Assembly (NCBI GenBank): GCA_049601975.1
Contig: JBMYRC010000073.1
Span: 1 to 19,238 of the forward strand
Source of the DNA: UBA6544 sp049601975
GTDB taxonomy: Bacteria; Pseudomonadota; Alphaproteobacteria; UBA8366
Reading direction: 5' to 3'
Length of the DNA stretch: 19,238 nt
The notes beneath the pieces are model-generated. The model did no database searches. It saw nothing but the letters and a program-made list of their open reading frames with translations, and had not been told where the DNA came from. The position numbers and the translations under genes are program-made. Shown here in pieces: positions 1 to 9,049 of the stretch; position 1 is the first letter of the stretch; the number at the start of each line of letters is the position of its first letter.

Positions 1-78
1 GGAGTGTCGACGGAATTTTAGATCCGACTGGCGCCAGTATGAGCGACGATACCTAAGAACGCCGTTCCGGCCATTCGC

Positions 79-110
79 ACAATTAAAATGCCGCCCTAAG
101 AGGCGGCATT
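79..110 (-). terminator. Intrinsic terminator downstream of rpmG
   Basis: Positions 87-95 and 102-110 form a perfect 9-bp stem (AATGCCGCC / GGCGGCATT) with a 6-base loop. On the minus strand the stem is followed at once by TTTTAATT, a T-rich tract. This is the geometry of a Rho-independent terminator and lies 27 bases past the rpmG stop codon. It probably ends the long minus-strand transcript. Confidence 0.85.
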
Positions 111-136
111 CGTAACACGCTAGTGCTGGCAAAATC

Positions 137-304
137 TTATTTGATTTTGCCTTCCTTGAACTCGACATGTTTGCGTATGACCGGATCGTATTTCCGCATG
201 GTGAGCTTATCCGTCTGCGTGCGCGGGTTCTTCTTGGTAACATAATAGTAGCCCGTATCCGCCGTGCTCACGAGCTTGACCAGAAGGGAACTTGGTTTTG
301 CCAT
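137..304 (-). CDS. rpmG: 50S ribosomal protein L33
   Basis: This encodes a 55-residue protein starting MAKPSSLLVKLVSTADTGYY and ending RKHVEFKEGKIK, which matches bacterial L33 almost throughout. L33 is a small structural protein of the large ribosomal subunit near the E site. The frame is open a further 16 codons upstream (to 352), but L33 normally begins at MAKP and is 55 residues long, so the ATG at 304 is chosen. No CxxC zinc motifs are present, so this is the zinc-independent (C-) type. It is the last gene of the minus-strand cluster, follows the Nudix gene after an 89-base gap, and is closed by a clear intrinsic terminator. Confidence 0.96.
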   Translation of the reverse strand: MAKPSSLLVKLVSTADTGYYYVTKKNPRTQTDKLTMRKYDPVIRKHVEFKEGKIK

Positions 305-393
305 GGTCGTAAATCCATCTGCGCCCCGGTTCGCCGAGGCAGTGTCTAACATTGAAGCGATGCACGATAACGGCCAAAGCGTTCAAGTCAAGC

Positions 394-1101
394 TCATTCG
401 CGCTTGATGACCCGCACATCGCGTCTGCGCGTCAGGACCAGCGTCGTGCGTTCGGTCTGTTCCGGCGATGAATTCCGCCAGCTGCGCCACGCCTCCTCAA
501 GGACAAACTGTGTGACGCCCATAATTTTGAGCTGATCGAGGACTTTGGTGAGCGGGTACCATCCAATATCTTCCAATTCCTTGGTTTCAATCAAAGTGCC
601 GCCAACTTTATCGCCATCGGCCAGGAAAAACCGCGTGTCGAAGCGAATCGGTGAATGGATTGGTGTGACCGCGCGCACGATATAATCGAGACGGGCTGGT
701 GAGGGGATCAATCCGGCATCACGAAATGCCTGCGTAGCGGGTGTGGCACGGGTCGGCTCGAAAGTGCCTGCCTTTCCGACCATAATGCCGGTCTCCTCCC
801 AAGTCTCCCGGATGGCCGTCCAAGCTAAGGCGCGCGCACGCCGTGGACCGCCGTGCCGGGCCAGCCTCGTTTCCACATCGGACCGGAGGTCGAGGGCGGA
901 AGCGACCGCATGGTCGCCACGCTCTAGCGCGCCGCCGGGGAAGACATAGACCCCAGGCATGAACCGTGACGCCATGGGACGGCGTCCCAAGAGGACCTCC
1001 GGGCCATCGGGGTCACCCTTTAGCAATACGAGGCTCGCGGCGTGTCGCGGTCGTACCGGGCGGGCGGGCAGAGTTGAACGATCGCCAGCTTCCGTCGTCA
1101 T
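394..1101 (-). CDS. Nudix hydrolase family protein (NUDT19-like)
   Basis: This 235-residue protein has a split Nudix box. FPGGALE lies at residues 54-60 and RETWEETGI at 98-106, with an insertion of about 35 residues between them instead of the usual short spacer. The REtWEE part supplies the glutamates that bind the catalytic divalent metal. Nudix enzymes hydrolyse nucleoside diphosphates linked to another moiety. The long insertion resembles the NUDT19/RP2p group, some of which act on acyl-CoA; the substrate here cannot be deduced. It is probably cytosolic, with no signal peptide seen. The ATG lies 2 bases after the stop of the S41 protease gene, so the two are almost certainly co-transcribed and perhaps translationally coupled. 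Confidence 0.85.
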   Translation of the reverse strand: MTTEAGDRSTLPARPVRPRHAASLVLLKGDPDGPEVLLGRRPMASRFMPGVYVFPGGALERGDHAVASALDLRSDVETRLARHGGPRRARALAWTAIRETWEETGIMVGKAGTFEPTRATPATQAFRDAGLIPSPARLDYIVRAVTPIHSPIRFDTRFFLADGDKVGGTLIETKELEDIGWYPLTKVLDQLKIMGVTQFVLEEAWRSWRNSSPEQTERTTLVLTRRRDVRVIKRE

Positions 1102-1103
1102 GA

Positions 1104-2693
1104 TTAGCTTCCTATAGGTGGTCTGGCGAATGCCAAGAGTTTCTCGTAGAGGGCGCGTTGTCGGAGGACGGCCTCGGCGATTTCAAGGTCCAGGTCCTCG
1201 CCTTCATACGGCTGCCACGGACAAAGTTTCTTCAGCGTCACCATTTTATCTTCCGTGGCCTGATTGGCGTTCCTTCGGGCCCGGAAATCGCGGCGGATCG
1301 TTTCCCCATCCGTTGCAGTAAACGCTTTGACCGCGGATGCGCTATCGCTGATGCGGCTGGTGCAGATTGTCGGTAAAACCCCCAATCGATGAAGGACATA
1401 ACCCGAGGGTGCGTGCATACGTGCCCAAGTGAGGACCAACTGGCCATCGTTCGGTAGTTTGCGAACTTGTTGCACGGTGCCTTTGCCGAAGCTACTAGCC
1501 CCTACAACAATCGCTCGACCTTGGTCTTGTAGCGCAGACGCGACAATTTCAGCGGCGGAGGCGGAAGCTCCGTCCAATAGAACGGCAATCGGCGTCTCTA
1601 TGTCGACCGAGTCATTGTCGGCATCAAAATATTGCATGCTTAGCGGATGTCGTCCCTTTGTCCGTAAGATAGCGCCGCTTTTGAGGAAAAGGTCGGCGAC
1701 CTCAACCGCCTGATCGAGCAAACCGCCGGGATTACCACGCAGGTCGATGATGATACCGCGGAGCGTGGGTTTGATTTTTTGCCGGGCTTCTTCCGCGGCT
1801 TCGCGCATTTCCCGCAAGGTATCTTGATTGAAACCGGTCAGCCGGATATGAGCGAAATCCTCATGTGCATGCAGAAATACGGTTCGCTCAATGATATAGG
1901 CCCGGGTGACGCTGACGGTGAAGGGCTCGTCCCGCGCATCGCGTCTGATCGTGAGTTGCACATTGGTTTTGACGGGTCCACGCAGCAAACTGATGACACG
2001 GCGGTGCGACAACCCCGAAATCGGCTGACCGGCAATAGCGAGGATGCGGTCGCCGACTTGCAAACCAGCGGTGTTGGCCGGTTGATCTGCCTTGACTGCG
2101 CTGATCAATGCGCCGTCGGCATGGGCCTCAATAGAGGCTCCAATTCCACCGAAACCGTCCCGTTGTGCCCGTTCTTCACGTGCGGCCTCGGCTGTGGAAT
2201 AGCGTGTATACTTATCGAGTTGATGGGCGATGTTCTCAAAAATCGCCGCATAAATTTCTTCGGCGGTGGCATCTTTAAGAATGCGCGAAGAATTTCGACC
2301 GGCTTCGATTAAGCGGGTCGCCGTCCGTGCCCATGCGACTGCATCGTCAGTCGCCTCCAACTTGGCAGTCGCCTCGGATTTGCCATCAACTAGTAAAGAT
2401 ACACGCCCGCTTTTTGGCGAGCGGACGATGGCTAAAGCAGGCTCAATGCGCCGCAAACCATTCAACCCTGTGAGGGCGAGATCGGCGATATCTGGTTTGT
2501 CGATGTAGACGTCCTGAATAAAGCTGAATCCGGCGTCCAAGACTATTTTCGCCTTCGCGGCATCGAACTGGTTACTGTCATGGGCGACAACCGCTGTCGT
2601 ACATCCCGATGCGACACCCATTAGCATCACGGGAAGCCAGATTACGGCTATCCTGCGCATCAATCGTTTGATGGGTTGAATGAGTCGTTGCAT
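1104..2693 (-). CDS. S41-family carboxyl-terminal processing protease, probable lipoprotein
   Basis: This is a C-terminal processing (Prc/CtpA-like) serine protease. The PDZ domain contains FGGIGASIE and QPANTAGLQVGDRILAI, followed by the S41 core with IIDLRGNPGGLLDQAVEVAD. The catalytic serine is the second Ser of GASASAAE (codon starting near 1559), and the catalytic lysine lies 25 residues on in SFGKGTVQQ, exactly the Ser-Lys spacing of E. coli Prc. A Gln four residues after the Lys also matches. The frame is open back to a GTG at 2813, 50 bases inside rnr. I prefer the ATG at 2693 (or 2660) because it puts RRIAVIWLPVMLMGVASGC at the N-terminus, a basic-hydrophobic signal ending in a lipobox-like ASG-C. 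No clear Shine-Dalgarno decides between these starts. Expected location is the periplasmic face of the inner membrane. The sequence LHRLGVLPTICTS near the C-terminus adds a Cys of unknown role. The Nudix gene follows 2 bases later. Confidence 0.88.
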   Translation of the reverse strand: MQRLIQPIKRLMRRIAVIWLPVMLMGVASGCTTAVVAHDSNQFDAAKAKIVLDAGFSFIQDVYIDKPDIADLALTGLNGLRRIEPALAIVRSPKSGRVSLLVDGKSEATAKLEATDDAVAWARTATRLIEAGRNSSRILKDATAEEIYAAIFENIAHQLDKYTRYSTAEAAREERAQRDGFGGIGASIEAHADGALISAVKADQPANTAGLQVGDRILAIAGQPISGLSHRRVISLLRGPVKTNVQLTIRRDARDEPFTVSVTRAYIIERTVFLHAHEDFAHIRLTGFNQDTLREMREAAEEARQKIKPTLRGIIIDLRGNPGGLLDQAVEVADLFLKSGAILRTKGRHPLSMQYFDADNDSVDIETPIAVLLDGASASAAEIVASALQDQGRAIVVGASSFGKGTVQQVRKLPNDGQLVLTWARMHAPSGYVLHRLGVLPTICTSRISDSASAVKAFTATDGETIRRDFRARRNANQATEDKMVTLKKLCPWQPYEGEDLDLEIAEAVLRQRALYEKLLAFARPPIGS

Positions 2694-2763
2694 GCGGGAG
2701 ATACCGATATCCGTCAATCGCCGGACCACATTAATTGCAGGTGACTTTGAGTCCAACCTACGG

Positions 2764-4998
2764 CTATTGCCGCCGCCGACTATTTTGCCGCCCCGGTCTT
2801 TTTTTTCGCCCACCTTTCTGTGAACGCTTGCCAGACAGTTGATCTAAGTCTGCGAGTTCGAACACCAAGCTACCGGTCCGAGGTTCCGCCTCGAGTAATT
2901 TGGCCTTTACCCGTTGGCCCATCGTGAAAGTGAGCCCCGTGGCATCTCCTTTCAGGCAATGATGCGTTTCAACATGCTGATATCTGTCCCATGGCAAGGT
3001 GCGGATCGGTACGAAGCCGTCGGCGCGGGTCTCGTCAAGGCAGATGAAGAGACCGAACCGCGTCACGCCACTGATACGGGCCATGAATACACTGTCGATT
3101 CGATCCGCGAGGAAAGCCGATGTGAACCGATCCAGCGCGTCCCGTTCTGCGGCGGCGGCGCGACGCTCGGTCGAGGATATTTGCTCGCCGATTTCGGTGA
3201 AGCTCTCATCTGCTTCCGGCGGCAGACCGCCTTCGCCTAGCTTAAACGCCCGAATCAGGGTGCGGTGGACCAGTAGGTCCGCATAGCGCCGGATAGGTGA
3301 AGTGAAATGACAATATCGCCGAAGTGCGAGACCGAAATGTCCGTTGTCTTCCGGACTATAGACGGCTTTCGATTGGGCTCGAAGGATGAGATCGCTGACG
3401 ATTTGCAGCTTGTCGGTCTCCGCCGCCTTTTCCAGCAGGTCCGCGAAATGATGGGGACGTAGCGTCCCGGCCCGCGCCAATTTGAACCCCAGCGCTCCGA
3501 GCGCCTCGCGGAGCGTCTCGATATTGCCCATGCTGGGTGGTTCGTGAATGCGGTACATCACCGGCATTTTCCGTGATTGCAATGCCTCCGCCGCTGCGAC
3601 ATTGGCGGCGATCATGAATTCCTCGATAAGGCGGTGGCTGTCGAGACGGGTTCGGGGCAGGATTTTGTCGATCCAGCCCTCTTCGCTCAGAAGTACCTGC
3701 CGTTCGGGAATGTCGAGGTCGAGTGTACCCCGGTTGTCTCTGGCCCGTGCCAGGGCGGCGAAGGCACCGTAAAGCGGTTCGATGATGGTTTTCAGCAACG
3801 GATCGGTCTTGTCATCGGGCTGACCGTCGCGGGCACTCTGTACTTGTTCATATGTCAGGCGGGCCGCTGAGCGCATCAGGCCCCTTTGAAAGGTGTGGCC
3901 GAGGAGTTGGCCGTGTGCGTCAATCCGCATATCGACGGCGAGACAAGCGCGATCTTCGCCCGGCCGCAGGGAACATAAATTGTTTGAAAGTTTCTCCGGC
4001 AGCATGGGGACGACGCGATCGGGAAAGTAAGCCGAATTCCCCCGTTCCCGGGCCGCTTTGTCCAAAGGATGGCCGTGGCGCACATACCAGGCGACATCCG
4101 CGATCGCGACGACAATGCGCCAACCGTCTCCGTTCTTCGGGTCTTCGTCCGGTGCCGCGAATACGGCGTCGTCGAAATCGCGTGCGTCGGCGCCGTCTAT
4201 GGTGACGAGGGGCAAGGCTCGCAGGTCGTCGCGGCCATCCAACGCGACCGGGGTCGCGCGCTCCGCTTGTTCCAGGGCTCGGGGTGGGAATTCTACGGGC
4301 AGACCATGGGTGTGAATGGCGACGAGGCTGATTGATTTAGGGTCTTCGGAGGAGCCAATCCGCTCCAAGATACGTGCGCGTTGGTCCCGGCCACCGCCCG
4401 GAATGGATTCCGCGACAACGTATTCACCGGGCTCCGCACCGCCTTCGTGGTCGAGGGCGATGGAGTAGGGGTATCTGTGGCGCCGATCCGTCGGGATGAG
4501 CCGGCCACGCCCTTTCTCATCGCGCTCGAAGACACCGAGGAGGGAGCGTTCGGCCGGGCCCAACACGCGGATGGGTCGACCTTCGTATACCGAATCCCCG
4601 GTGTATTGCAGGCGGGCGAGCACGCGGTCGCCGACAGCGGGTGCTAGTTTGCGGTCTTTACTGGGTGCGAGGTAAATTTTCGGCGCTGGAATGTCTTCGT
4701 CCGGCCAGGAAGCGGGGAACGCGACGACCTCGCCGTCCTCGTCGATATGATCCACCCGGATGACGGTTACCTCCGGCAGGCGTCCGGCGCGCGTCACTTT
4801 GCGTCCGCGTTGGCGTTCCAGCAGTCCATCGTTCTCTAATTCCTTGAGTATGGCCTTGAGCCACACCTTGTCGCTTCCGTGCAGTTGAAAGGCACGGGCG
4901 ATTTCCCGCTTGCCGATCCGGCCGGTCGATCCCTCGATATGGTCGAGGATTTGCTGCTTGGTGGGACGTTCCTGAGAGTGTTTAGGGCGGCGCGCCAA
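2764..4998 (-). CDS. rnr: Ribonuclease R (3'-5' exoribonuclease)
   Basis: This is a 744-residue RNase II/RNB-family exoribonuclease. Residues about 12-65 form a winged-helix domain typical of RNase R rather than RNase II. Cold-shock-type RNA-binding domains follow. The RNB catalytic core carries DGADARDFDDAV (268-279), whose aspartates bind the catalytic magnesium, and HFTSPIRRYADLLVHR. An S1 domain lies at about 640-720, and the last 20 residues are a basic Lys/Arg/Gln tail. RNase R degrades structured RNA and takes part in mRNA, rRNA and tmRNA quality control. The likely start is TTG at 4998, 4 bases after the topA stop; no strong Shine-Dalgarno is visible, as expected for coupling to topA. 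Its 3' end overlaps the open frame of the S41 protease and contains a run of eight A residues. Confidence 0.96.
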   Translation of the reverse strand: MARRPKHSQERPTKQQILDHIEGSTGRIGKREIARAFQLHGSDKVWLKAILKELENDGLLERQRGRKVTRAGRLPEVTVIRVDHIDEDGEVVAFPASWPDEDIPAPKIYLAPSKDRKLAPAVGDRVLARLQYTGDSVYEGRPIRVLGPAERSLLGVFERDEKGRGRLIPTDRRHRYPYSIALDHEGGAEPGEYVVAESIPGGGRDQRARILERIGSSEDPKSISLVAIHTHGLPVEFPPRALEQAERATPVALDGRDDLRALPLVTIDGADARDFDDAVFAAPDEDPKNGDGWRIVVAIADVAWYVRHGHPLDKAARERGNSAYFPDRVVPMLPEKLSNNLCSLRPGEDRACLAVDMRIDAHGQLLGHTFQRGLMRSAARLTYEQVQSARDGQPDDKTDPLLKTIIEPLYGAFAALARARDNRGTLDLDIPERQVLLSEEGWIDKILPRTRLDSHRLIEEFMIAANVAAAEALQSRKMPVMYRIHEPPSMGNIETLREALGALGFKLARAGTLRPHHFADLLEKAAETDKLQIVSDLILRAQSKAVYSPEDNGHFGLALRRYCHFTSPIRRYADLLVHRTLIRAFKLGEGGLPPEADESFTEIGEQISSTERRAAAAERDALDRFTSAFLADRIDSVFMARISGVTRFGLFICLDETRADGFVPIRTLPWDRYQHVETHHCLKGDATGLTFTMGQRVKAKLLEAEPRTGSLVFELADLDQLSGKRSQKGGRKKRPGRQNSRRRQ

Positions 4999-5002
4999 GA
5001 GG

Positions 5003-7705
5003 TCAGGCGTCCGTCAACGCGCCATCCGGCGTGGAATCGTCAGCGGCTGCTTTCTTCGGTGTTTTGCTTTTCGCTTTGGCCTTGGGTTTGGCGGTCGCTT
5101 TCTTCTTCGCCTTCGGTTTGGCCTTTGCTTTCGCCTTCGATTTGGGCTCAGCCTTCGGCTTGGCTGCTTTGGCGCCGGTCTTGGCAATCTTAGCCGCTAT
5201 CAGCGCAAGAGCCTGCTCCAAGGTGATATCGTCCATTTCGAGATCACGGGGCAGCGTCGCATTGGTCTTACCGTGTTTTACGTAGGGACCGAAACGTCCC
5301 TTTTGGACTTTGATCGGTTTACCATCGTCCGGATGTGTGCCGACTTCCCGGCCGCCCGACGGTTTGGCTTCCGCCAAGATGGTGACCGCTCTGTTCAAAC
5401 CGATCGATAGCACGTCGTCTTCCGCCGGGAGCGAGGTGTATTTTTTCTGATGGCGCAGATAGGGGCCATAGCGGCCGATTCCGGCGGAAATCATTTCGCT
5501 GGTCTCGGGATGCGCGCCGACGTCGCGCGGCAGCGAGAGCAGCCGCAGAGCGATTTCCAGTGTGATATCAGCGGGTGGCATGCCCTTCGGCAAAGATGCG
5601 CGCTTGGGTTTGACCGCCTTTTGTTTCTTTTCTTTGTCTGCCGGGATAGCTTCTCCGAGCTGGATATAGGGGCCGTAAGGCCCTTTTCGCAGGCTCACAT
5701 CGAGGCCGGTTTCCGGGTCAGTTCCCAGTACGACCGGGCCCATGGCCAGGAGCGTATCGCTCTCGTCCTCGGCATTGGCGCCCACCGCAAGCTGGCGGGT
5801 GTATTTACATTCCGGATAATTACCGCAACCGACGAAGGCACCGAAACGACCGAGCTTCAATGACAGACGGCCTTCCTTGCAAACCGGACACAGGCGCGCC
5901 GCGCCAGCGTCGCCGTCTTCGCCTGCTGGGAAGAAATGCGGGCCCAGGTCTTCGTCGAGGGCGTCGAGTACCTCGGAAAATTTGAGTGATGCGGTTTCTT
6001 CTGTCGATTTCGAAAAGGCTTGCCAGAAATCGCGCAAAACTTTCTTCCAATCCAGGCGACCATCGGAAATATCGTCGAGTTGTTCTTCCAGGGAAGCCGT
6101 AAATCCGTATTCGATATAGCGTTCGAAGAAACAAGTTAGGAAAGTCGTCACCAACCGACCCCGGTCTTCCGGGATGAACTGGCGGCGTTCCAGTATGACG
6201 TAGTTGCGGTCCTGAAGGACCTTGATGATCGAGGCATAGGTCGAGGGGCGGCCGATGCCGAGCTCTTCCATCTTCTTCACCAGGCTGGCTTCGCCGTAGC
6301 GGGGCGGTGGCTGCGTGAAGTGTTGCTCGGTCTCGACGGATTTGAGGTTGGATTCTTCGCCTTCGATCATTTCGGGCAAGCGACGGTCACCAGAATCGTC
6401 TTCCGGTTTATCGTCTTGGCCTTCTTGATAGAGCTTCAGGAAACCATCGAATTTGAGGACGGAGCCGTTGGCGCGTAATACGGTTTTCTTATCGGCGGAT
6501 GCAAGGTCGGCGGCGACTTGATCGAAGATCGCGCTCTCCATTTGGGATGCTAAAGTCCGCTTCCAGATCAGCTCGTAGAGCTTGAATTGTTCTTCATCCA
6601 GATACGGTTTGATGTCGGCCGGGCGGCGGAACAGGTCCGTCGGGCGGATCGCCTCATGGGCCTCCTGCGCATTTTTCGCCTTAGTGCGATAGACGCGCGG
6701 CTTTTTGGGCAGATAGTTGTTCCCGAAATCCGCCTCGATGAGACGGCGGCAGCCGCCAATGGCGTCGCCGCTGAGAATGACGCTGTCCGTCCGCATATAA
6801 GTGATGAGGCCGACGGTCTCCCCGCCGATATCGAAACCTTCATAGAGCTTTTGCGCGACCTGCATTGTCCGGCTAGCGCCGAAGCGCAGCTTTCTGCTGG
6901 CTTCTTGCTGCAATGTCGATGTGGTGAACGGTGTGGCCGGATTGCGGCGTACCGTCTTTTTCTCAACGGAGGAGACGGTGAACTGGCTCGATTCGATCGT
7001 TTGCTTCGCTGCATTTGACTCGGCTTCGGATTTGATGCCCAGACGATCAAGGCGCTCACCATTGAGATGCGTCAACCGCGCGGGGAAGGGAATGCCTTTC
7101 GCCGTGTCGAACTGGCCGATGACCGACCAATACTCTTGCGGTTTGAAGATTTCGATTTCTGCTTCACGTTCGCAGATCAATCGCAACGCGACCGATTGCA
7201 CCCGTCCCGCCGAGCGTGAGCCCGGTAGTTTCCGCCAGAGTACCGGCGACAACGTGAAACCGACTAGATAATCGAGTGCGCGGCGCGCGAGATATGCATC
7301 AACCAATTCCTGGTTGATGGCGCGCGGCTGCTTCATCGCTTCCAGGATCGCGTCCTTAGTGATCTCGTGGAAGACGACCCGGCTGACGTTCACGCCTTTC
7401 AAAGCCTTGCGCTCTCGCAGAACTTCCTCGACGTGCCAGGAAATGGCCTCTCCCTCGCGATCCGGATCGGTCGCCAGGATCAGCGTATCGTCGCCTTTCA
7501 GGGCTTTGGCGATATCGTCGATGCGTTTCTTGGCCTTCCCGTCTACTTCCCACGACATATCGAAATCATCGTCGGGACGCACCGAACCGTCCTTCGACGG
7601 CAAGTCACGCACGTGTCCATAGCTCGCGAGTACGTGATAATCGGAACCGAGATACTTATTGATGGTCTTCGCCTTGGCAGGCGATTCAACTACAACAACT
7701 GTCAT
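5003..7705 (-). CDS. topA: DNA topoisomerase I (type IA)
   Basis: This 900-residue enzyme relaxes negative supercoils through a covalent 5'-phosphotyrosine. The N-terminal TOPRIM domain begins VVVVESPAKAKTINKYLG and carries ATDPDREGEA (78-87), whose acidic residues bind magnesium. The catalytic tyrosine is Tyr303 in ITYMRTDSV. LGIGRPSTYASI is the other family hallmark. Near residue 600 a zinc-finger-like unit has CPVC and, 16 residues on, CGNYPEC. Then come repeated C-terminal modules with FGPYV and GPYL type motifs, as in alphaproteobacterial TopA. The last 45 or so residues are almost entirely Lys, Ala and Pro, a disordered basic tail. Upstream, TATAAG at 7756-7751 could be a -10 box, but no good -35 is present. 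The gene overlaps nothing and leads directly into rnr. Confidence 0.97.
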   Translation of the reverse strand: MTVVVVESPAKAKTINKYLGSDYHVLASYGHVRDLPSKDGSVRPDDDFDMSWEVDGKAKKRIDDIAKALKGDDTLILATDPDREGEAISWHVEEVLRERKALKGVNVSRVVFHEITKDAILEAMKQPRAINQELVDAYLARRALDYLVGFTLSPVLWRKLPGSRSAGRVQSVALRLICEREAEIEIFKPQEYWSVIGQFDTAKGIPFPARLTHLNGERLDRLGIKSEAESNAAKQTIESSQFTVSSVEKKTVRRNPATPFTTSTLQQEASRKLRFGASRTMQVAQKLYEGFDIGGETVGLITYMRTDSVILSGDAIGGCRRLIEADFGNNYLPKKPRVYRTKAKNAQEAHEAIRPTDLFRRPADIKPYLDEEQFKLYELIWKRTLASQMESAIFDQVAADLASADKKTVLRANGSVLKFDGFLKLYQEGQDDKPEDDSGDRRLPEMIEGEESNLKSVETEQHFTQPPPRYGEASLVKKMEELGIGRPSTYASIIKVLQDRNYVILERRQFIPEDRGRLVTTFLTCFFERYIEYGFTASLEEQLDDISDGRLDWKKVLRDFWQAFSKSTEETASLKFSEVLDALDEDLGPHFFPAGEDGDAGAARLCPVCKEGRLSLKLGRFGAFVGCGNYPECKYTRQLAVGANAEDESDTLLAMGPVVLGTDPETGLDVSLRKGPYGPYIQLGEAIPADKEKKQKAVKPKRASLPKGMPPADITLEIALRLLSLPRDVGAHPETSEMISAGIGRYGPYLRHQKKYTSLPAEDDVLSIGLNRAVTILAEAKPSGGREVGTHPDDGKPIKVQKGRFGPYVKHGKTNATLPRDLEMDDITLEQALALIAAKIAKTGAKAAKPKAEPKSKAKAKAKPKAKKKATAKPKAKAKSKTPKKAAADDSTPDGALTDA

Positions 7706-7870
7706 GGATGGGCGGCCAAATCTCTTTGTTTCTGCCTGTCGCCAAACATTCTTATACCGCCGGTCGGAGGTCTCTCGTTACCGTCGGCAAGCTACGAATT
7801 GACATTGCTCAGCCCATTCGTCAACTCCGGTGACGAGACGCGCGGTCAAATTTTTCGCGAGGAGAGACAT
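7706..7870. other. Intergenic region between topA and the dprA remnant
   Basis: These 165 bases hold no convincing coding sequence. On the minus strand, TATAAG (7756-7751) is a possible -10 for topA, but its -35 is poor. A short dyad, TTGAC and GTCAA with about 16 bases between, lies around 7799-7823; it could be an operator or chance. Nothing firmer is visible. Confidence 0.3.
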
Positions 7871-8104
7871 CTATCCGTCCCGGCGAAGGGTGACGAAATT
7901 CCCCGATAAGCAATGAATTCGGCCCGCGATCTCCAACTCCAATAGGGCCGCATGGACGACGGCGGGTGGTGAATCGCACAGCCGGACAATGTCGTCGATG
8001 GGGGTCGGTGCATAGCTCATCAGCTCAAGAACCGGGGCATGTATTGCCGTAGAATTGACGTTCTGATTCGGTTCTGACTTGTGGTCATGCGGGGTGTCAA
8101 TCGG
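7871..8104 (-). pseudogene. dprA: 3' remnant of dprA encoding the winged-helix domain
   Basis: Continuing in exactly the same frame past the dprA TAA at 8107-8105, the sequence stays open for 77 codons to TAG at 7873-7871. The translation includes APTPIDDIVRLCDSPPAVVH and ALLELEIAGRIHCLSGNFV, a clear match to the C-terminal winged-helix (DML1-like) domain normally attached to DprA in proteobacteria. With read-through of one stop the gene would encode about 375 residues, the normal DprA length. There is no ATG or GTG with a ribosome-binding site near the beginning of this segment, so it is probably untranslated or translated only by rare read-through or re-initiation. A sequencing error at the stop codon is the main alternative. 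Confidence 0.85.
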
Positions 8105-8998
8105 TTATGGCGGGATGATCGGCTGGAGGCGCTGAAGCGCTTCGAGAATGTGATCGGTCGACATCACGAGAGTGGCGCCATCGCGGATTAACCTTCCGGT
8201 CCCATGCGTTCTGGGGTCTAGCGGCGAGCCCGGCACGGCAAGGACATCGCGGCCCTGTTCCGCGGTGAATCGCACGGTTGTCAGAGAGCCGGAACGTTCG
8301 GCGGCCTCGACCACGACGACGCTGAGAGACAGGCCGGAGATAATCCGGTTGCGGCGCGGGAAATGCTGCCCCTGGGGTTTGGTGCCGCTTGGCATCTCGG
8401 ACACGACCAGCCCACCGTCTAAAATTCGGTGATAGAGCTCGTTATTATCGCGGGGGTAAATGATGTCGACACCGCCGGCCACCACGGCGATGGTGCCGCC
8501 ATTGAGAGCGCCGGCATGGGCAGCGGTATCGATGCCGCGCGCCATTCCGGAGACGATGACGTATCCGGTCGCAGAAAGTTCGTCCGCGAAAGCGGTCGCG
8601 AGCGTTCGACCGTTGGCGGAGGCGTCGCGTGCGCCGACAATGGCGATCGCGGAGCGTTGCAAGAGGGACGCATCGCCAAGTGACATCAAGACGGGCGGCG
8701 CGTCTTCCGCCACGGTCAGAAGCTTTGGATAATCCGTGGCACTGATGTGCAATGCTTGTCCGCCCAGGGCCGCGAGGTTGGAAAGCTCGGTTTCGGCGCG
8801 CGCCGCGGGGAATGGTTTGAATTCACGCAGGCCGCCGCGCCGGGCCAATTCCGGCAAAGGGTCTAAGGCTGCGCGCGCGGTGCCGAATTGTAGCAGCAAC
8901 TTGCGGAAAGTGACCGGACCGATGTTCCGGGTTCTATAGAGTCTGAGCGGCGCCGTCCGTTCGGCGTCGTCTCGCGGGGCTGGAAAGGCCGTCTCCAT
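8105..8998 (-). CDS. dprA: DNA processing protein DprA, truncated by an in-frame TAA
   Basis: This 297-residue ORF contains the helical N-terminus (LYRTRNIGPVTFRKLLLQFG) and the Rossmann-fold core of DprA. Hallmarks are AIVGARDAS, VSGMARGIDTAAH, and FPRRNRIISGLS. DprA binds single-stranded DNA during natural transformation and loads RecA. The ORF ends at TAA (8107-8105), just after LQRLQPIIPP, but the usual C-terminal winged-helix domain follows in the same frame up to 7871. The gene is therefore interrupted by a single stop codon rather than naturally short. The Rossmann core is intact and may still work, since some DprA proteins lack the C-terminal domain. It lies 51 bases downstream of plsY and only a weak ribosome-binding site is visible. 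Confidence 0.93.
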   Translation of the reverse strand: METAFPAPRDDAERTAPLRLYRTRNIGPVTFRKLLLQFGTARAALDPLPELARRGGLREFKPFPAARAETELSNLAALGGQALHISATDYPKLLTVAEDAPPVLMSLGDASLLQRSAIAIVGARDASANGRTLATAFADELSATGYVIVSGMARGIDTAAHAGALNGGTIAVVAGGVDIIYPRDNNELYHRILDGGLVVSEMPSGTKPQGQHFPRRNRIISGLSLSVVVVEAAERSGSLTTVRFTAEQGRDVLAVPGSPLDPRTHGTGRLIRDGATLVMSTDHILEALQRLQPIIPP

Positions 8999-9049
8999 AT
9001 GTCTCGCACCAGGGCTGTTCGAATTGCCATGGCTATGGATGGATTAGAC

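Noticed and set aside
305..352. N-terminal extension of ribosomal protein L33
   Set aside because: L33 is normally 55 residues beginning MAKP; the upstream 16 codons have no counterpart.
1429..2312. Long plus-strand open frames across the S41 protease, and similar ones over rnr, topA, dprA, pyrC, pyrB and the reductase gene
   Set aside because: They lie entirely opposite well-supported genes, have no family resemblance or ribosome-binding sites, and are expected shadows in GC-rich coding DNA.
8105..8107. The stop within dprA as a recoded selenocysteine or pyrrolysine codon
   Set aside because: The codon is TAA. Selenocysteine uses UGA and pyrrolysine UAG, and no hairpin like the one at 17108-17149 follows.
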